From the NCBI RefSeq assembly GCF_033568475.1, contig NC_133122.1, positions 160,358,130 through 160,422,129 of the forward strand: 64,000 bases of DNA. The letters are read 5' to 3'. Below the pieces are notes generated by a model, which did not search any database, was not told the DNA's origin, and saw only the letters and a list, made by a program, of their open reading frames with translations. The position numbers were made by a program, and so were the translations under genes. The stretch is from Henckelia pumila (Eukaryota > Streptophyta > Magnoliopsida > Lamiales > Gesneriaceae). Positions 60,788 to 64,000 of the stretch are shown here, piece after piece; the stretch's first letter is position 1; each line of letters opens with the position of its first letter.

Positions 60788-63700
60788 ATGTCAAATCGTG
60801 ACGACCAGAGTTCTCATGGCAGTGTTGGTGGGCGTTGGGGTGATGCCGACCGGGAGCCTCGTCGAGAACGGCGTCATCGTCACCATGAAGACGAGCGTTT
60901 CACTGTGCGTCGATTCTTAGCTATGGGTCCTAAGCCCTTAGTTGGAGGTGAGTCTCCGGAGGATGCGGAGAACTGGTTAGACCGCATGGAGACGACTTTT
61001 CAGACTTTCCAATGCACCGATGAGCAGAAGGTGGAGACCCTTGGCTATCTTCTGGATGGGCGTGCGCGCAGGTGGTGGAGGTTTACTTCTACACCTTTTG
61101 TTGCGGCGAGAGGAGTGGCCACCTGGGCCGAGTTCCGCACAGCTTTCCAAAAGCGGTATTTTCCTCCTGCACTCCGTCAGTCGAAGGCAGGCGAGCTACT
61201 GAGTCTGCGACAGGGAGCCATGTCTATCGATGAGTATCAGCAGAGGTTCTTTGATCTGTTATCCTATTGCCCCGAGATTGCTGATAGCTCAGAGATGAAG
61301 TATAATCTGTTCCTTCAGGGCCTTAACCCTGAGATCCATGACCGTGTGGCGGTTGGCGACGACATGTCCTATGAGGGTTTGGTGAGCCGTTGTCATCAGA
61401 CAGAGGACAGCATTCGGCGGAACAGGTCTTTCCCTCAGTCGAGGCCTGCTAGTTCTTTGGGTCCCCGTGCCCAAACTTTCAAGAAGTCTGGATCTTCTTC
61501 TTCCTCTGGTTCTGGAGGTATTGTCCGTTATGGTAAGAAGGAGAAGTGTGATCACTGTGGGAAGAACCATCCATCCGACAAGTGCCGTAGAGCTTCTGGA
61601 GCTTGTTTCCGTTGTGGAGAGACTGGTCATATCCGGAGAGATTGCCCAATGTCTGGGGGAGGTGGTTCTGGTTCTGGTTCAGGATCGGGTTCTCAGGCTA
61701 CCGTACAGCAGAGGTTGCAGGGACAGTCTGCTGGGAGTTCTCATTTGAGGCCACGAGCTTCTGGCCAGGTGTTTGCCCTGAGACATGATCAGGCTGTGGA
61801 GGAGAATGAGAAAGTCATCGCAGGTACATTTATGCTTTATGGTATACCTGCTCTTGTACTTATTGACACTGGTGCATCTCATTCCTTCATTTCTGCACGT
61901 TTTGTTAAGAGGCATAAGTTACCATGCATTGCACTAGACGTAGTGATGTCTGTTTCTACTCCGACGGGCCAATCTGCTTTGGCTAAGCGTCTAGTGATGG
62001 GTTGCCCTTTAGAGTTCGAAGGGAACGTTCTGTTGGCGAATCTCATGGTCCTGGCGATGGACGACTTTGATTGCATTCTGGGAATAGATGTGTTGACTAC
62101 CTATCGAGCTTCAGTGGATTGCTATCAGAGATTAGTACGCTTTCATCCGGAAGGGAGTGAGAGTTGGTTTTTCTATGGTGAGGGAGCGCGACCCCCGATG
62201 CCTTTGGTATCAGCTTTGAGAGCCTGTCGAGTTCTAGAGTCTGGCGGGGAAGGCTACCTTATCTATGCAGTTGATTTGTCCGCTGAGAGTATTGGGATAG
62301 AGAGAATTCCTGTTGTAGATGAATTTCCAGATGTGTTTCCTGATGAGATTCCGGGTTTTCCTCCTGCTAGGGAAGTCGAGTTTGGCATAGAGTTGATGTC
62401 GGGTACTTCGCCTATTTCTAGAGCACCGTATCGTCTGGCACCGTCAGAGATGCGTGAGTTGAAGAATCAGCTACAGGATCTTTTGGACAAGGGGTACATT
62501 CGTCCTAGTGTATCTCCTTGGGGAGCTCCTGTTCTCTTCGTGAAGAAGAAGGATGGGTCGATGCGGCTGTGCATTGACTATCGGCAGCTGAATCGAGTGA
62601 CTGTGAAGAACAAGTACCCGTTGCCTCGTGTTGATGACTTGTTTGACCAGCTACAGGGCACATCAATTTACTCCAAGATTGACTTGAGATCTGGGTATCA
62701 TCAGTTGAGAGTCCGTGATCAGGATGTAGCCAAGACTGCATTTCGTACTCGCTATGGGCATTACGAGTTCCTAGTGATGCCATTTGGTTTGACTAATGCG
62801 CCGGCTATATTCATGGATCTGATGAACCGTGTCTTCAGGGAGTATTTGGACAAGTTTGTCGTGGTCTTCATTGACGACATCCTGGTTTATTCGCGTAATA
62901 CGGAAGAGCATGTTTCTCACTTGCGGTTGGTACTGCAGACTCTTCGAGATGAGCAATTATACGCCAAGCTGAGCAAGTGTGAGTTCTGGATGGATAGAGT
63001 GGTTTTTCTTGGCCATATCATATCCAGGGAGGGGATTTCTGTTAATCCAAGCAAGATTGAAGCGGTACTTAATTGGTCGCGTCCGACGACAGTTGCTGAG
63101 ATCCGTAGTTTTCTGGGTCTAGCAGGGTATTATCGTCGCTTCATTCTAAACTTCTCTCAGTTAGCTCGACCGTTGACGCAGCTTACCCGCAAGGGTGTGG
63201 ATTTTGAGTGGTCCTCCGAGTGTGAGGAGAATTTTCGTGAGCTTCGATGACGGTTGACTTCTGCGCCGGTGTTAGCATTACCGTCAGGATCTGGAGGGTA
63301 TGTAGTTTACACGGATGCTTATCTTCAGGGGTTAGGTTGTGTCCTGACTCAGAATGGGCATGTGATCGCATACGCTTCTAGACAGCTGAAGTTTCACGAG
63401 GACAACTACCCAGTCCATGATTTGGAGTTAGCAGCCATTGTGTTCGCTTTGAAGATCTGGCGTCATTATCTTTATGGCGAGAAATTTGAGATCTTCACCG
63501 ACCATAAGAGTCTCAAGTATTTGTTCACTCAGGCAGAATTGAACATGAGACAGAGACGTTGGATGGATATGCTTAAGGACTATGATTGCGAGATTAAGTA
63601 CCATCCGGGAGCTGCTAATCTCACCGCTGATGCTTTGAGTCGCAAGGTGCGACTATCCGCACTTCAGACTTGTTCGATGTCTAGTGCGATCAGCGACTGT

Positions 63701-64000
63701 TGTACTTCAGGTTTTACCTTCAAGCATAAGAAAGGTATGCAGAGTATCCGGATGTTTGCGATATTATCTGAGCCAGCCTTGTACTCGCGGATCCGAGATG
63801 CTCAGATGTCTGATTCAAAGACCTAGCGTTTAGCTCGTCTAGCTAACGAGGGTAGCTCGTCTGGATTTCATTATCAGTCAGACGGCTTTCTGTGTTTGTC
63901 TGGTAGGCTTGTGATTCCACAGGATGAAGAGTTGCGAGAGGAGATTTTATCTCAGGCACATCGCACTAAGTTGAGTATTCATCCTGGGAGCAACAAGATG
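60788..64000 (+). pseudogene. Ty3/gypsy gag-pol (chromovirus type), two stops, runs off window
   Basis: ATG 60788, then an 820-codon frame. Gag domain (about residues 50-220), a CCHC knuckle [14 protein letters not shown] (273-286), protease [10 protein letters not shown] with catalytic D360, and RT with FIDDILVYS (catalytic D696, D697). A TGA at 63248-63250 breaks the frame just before RNase H. The same frame continues with RNase H ([32 protein letters not shown]) to a TAG at 63824-63826, then the integrase zinc-finger start (LSQAHRTKLSIHPGSNKM) to the window edge. Two nonsense changes in an otherwise intact frame mark a young but inactivated copy. The order gag-PR-RT-RH-INT and the similarity to the 10.6-15.6 kb element assign it to Ty3/gypsy, probably the Tekay/Del clade. 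Confidence 0.93.

Overview
The window is nuclear DNA from a flowering plant, almost certainly a eudicot. It has split genes with GT-AG introns, an AT-rich background, Ty1/copia and Ty3/gypsy retrotransposons, MULE- and hAT-type MITEs, a Helitron-like end and tRNA-derived SINEs. Two host genes are clear. One is the 3' four-fifths of a full-size ABCG/PDR transporter most like ABCG31 (exons from 528 to 9947, + strand, running in from the left edge). The other is a complete four-exon PIP2-type aquaporin (46186-47999, + strand). Nearly everything else is accessory DNA. A Lamiales origin is only a guess.

Layout. 1-10483: ABCG31-like gene, with a SINE in its 3' UTR. 10578-15633: decayed Ty3/gypsy element on the - strand with its 3' LTR. 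15634-18215: a second gypsy family (LTR, primer-binding site, gag stub). 18511-19943: two MULE-type MITEs. 20037-22638: a 2.6-kb solo LTR, inserted in a segment that is duplicated at 50.6-52.6 kb. 22.8-23.6 kb: an exon-like block and an orphan promoter on the - strand. 24.6-27.9 kb: AT-rich repeats. 27949-35880: a 7.9-kb element with terminal inverted repeats of about 0.9 kb, a Ulp1-like (C48) peptidase exon, and two head-to-head tandem arrays. 36.2-37.5 kb: Helitron-like end. 37.6-40.6 kb: a duplicated RNase H relic, one copy carrying a hAT-like element with a MITE nested inside it. 40.8-45.0 kb: a second copy of the arrays and Ulp1 exon. 46.1-48.0 kb: PIP2 gene. 48-52.6 kb: local duplications. 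54.2-56.3 kb: broken copia element. 56.3-59.4 kb: LTR-like DNA with a minisatellite. 59403-64000: the 5' part of a younger gypsy element related to the one at 10.6-15.6 kb.

The two host genes are not functionally linked. The ABCG31 family exports lipidic or hormonal substrates across the plasma membrane, and PIP2 proteins conduct water there. The most informative signals are: (1) two paralogous segments that act as each other's empty site for four separate insertions; (2) a 17-bp imperfect palindrome repeated about nine times directly upstream of the TATA box in both gypsy LTRs, although the base sequence has drifted; (3) the Ulp1-bearing, palindromic, array-containing element present twice. 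All identifications come from reading the sequence; no database search was run.
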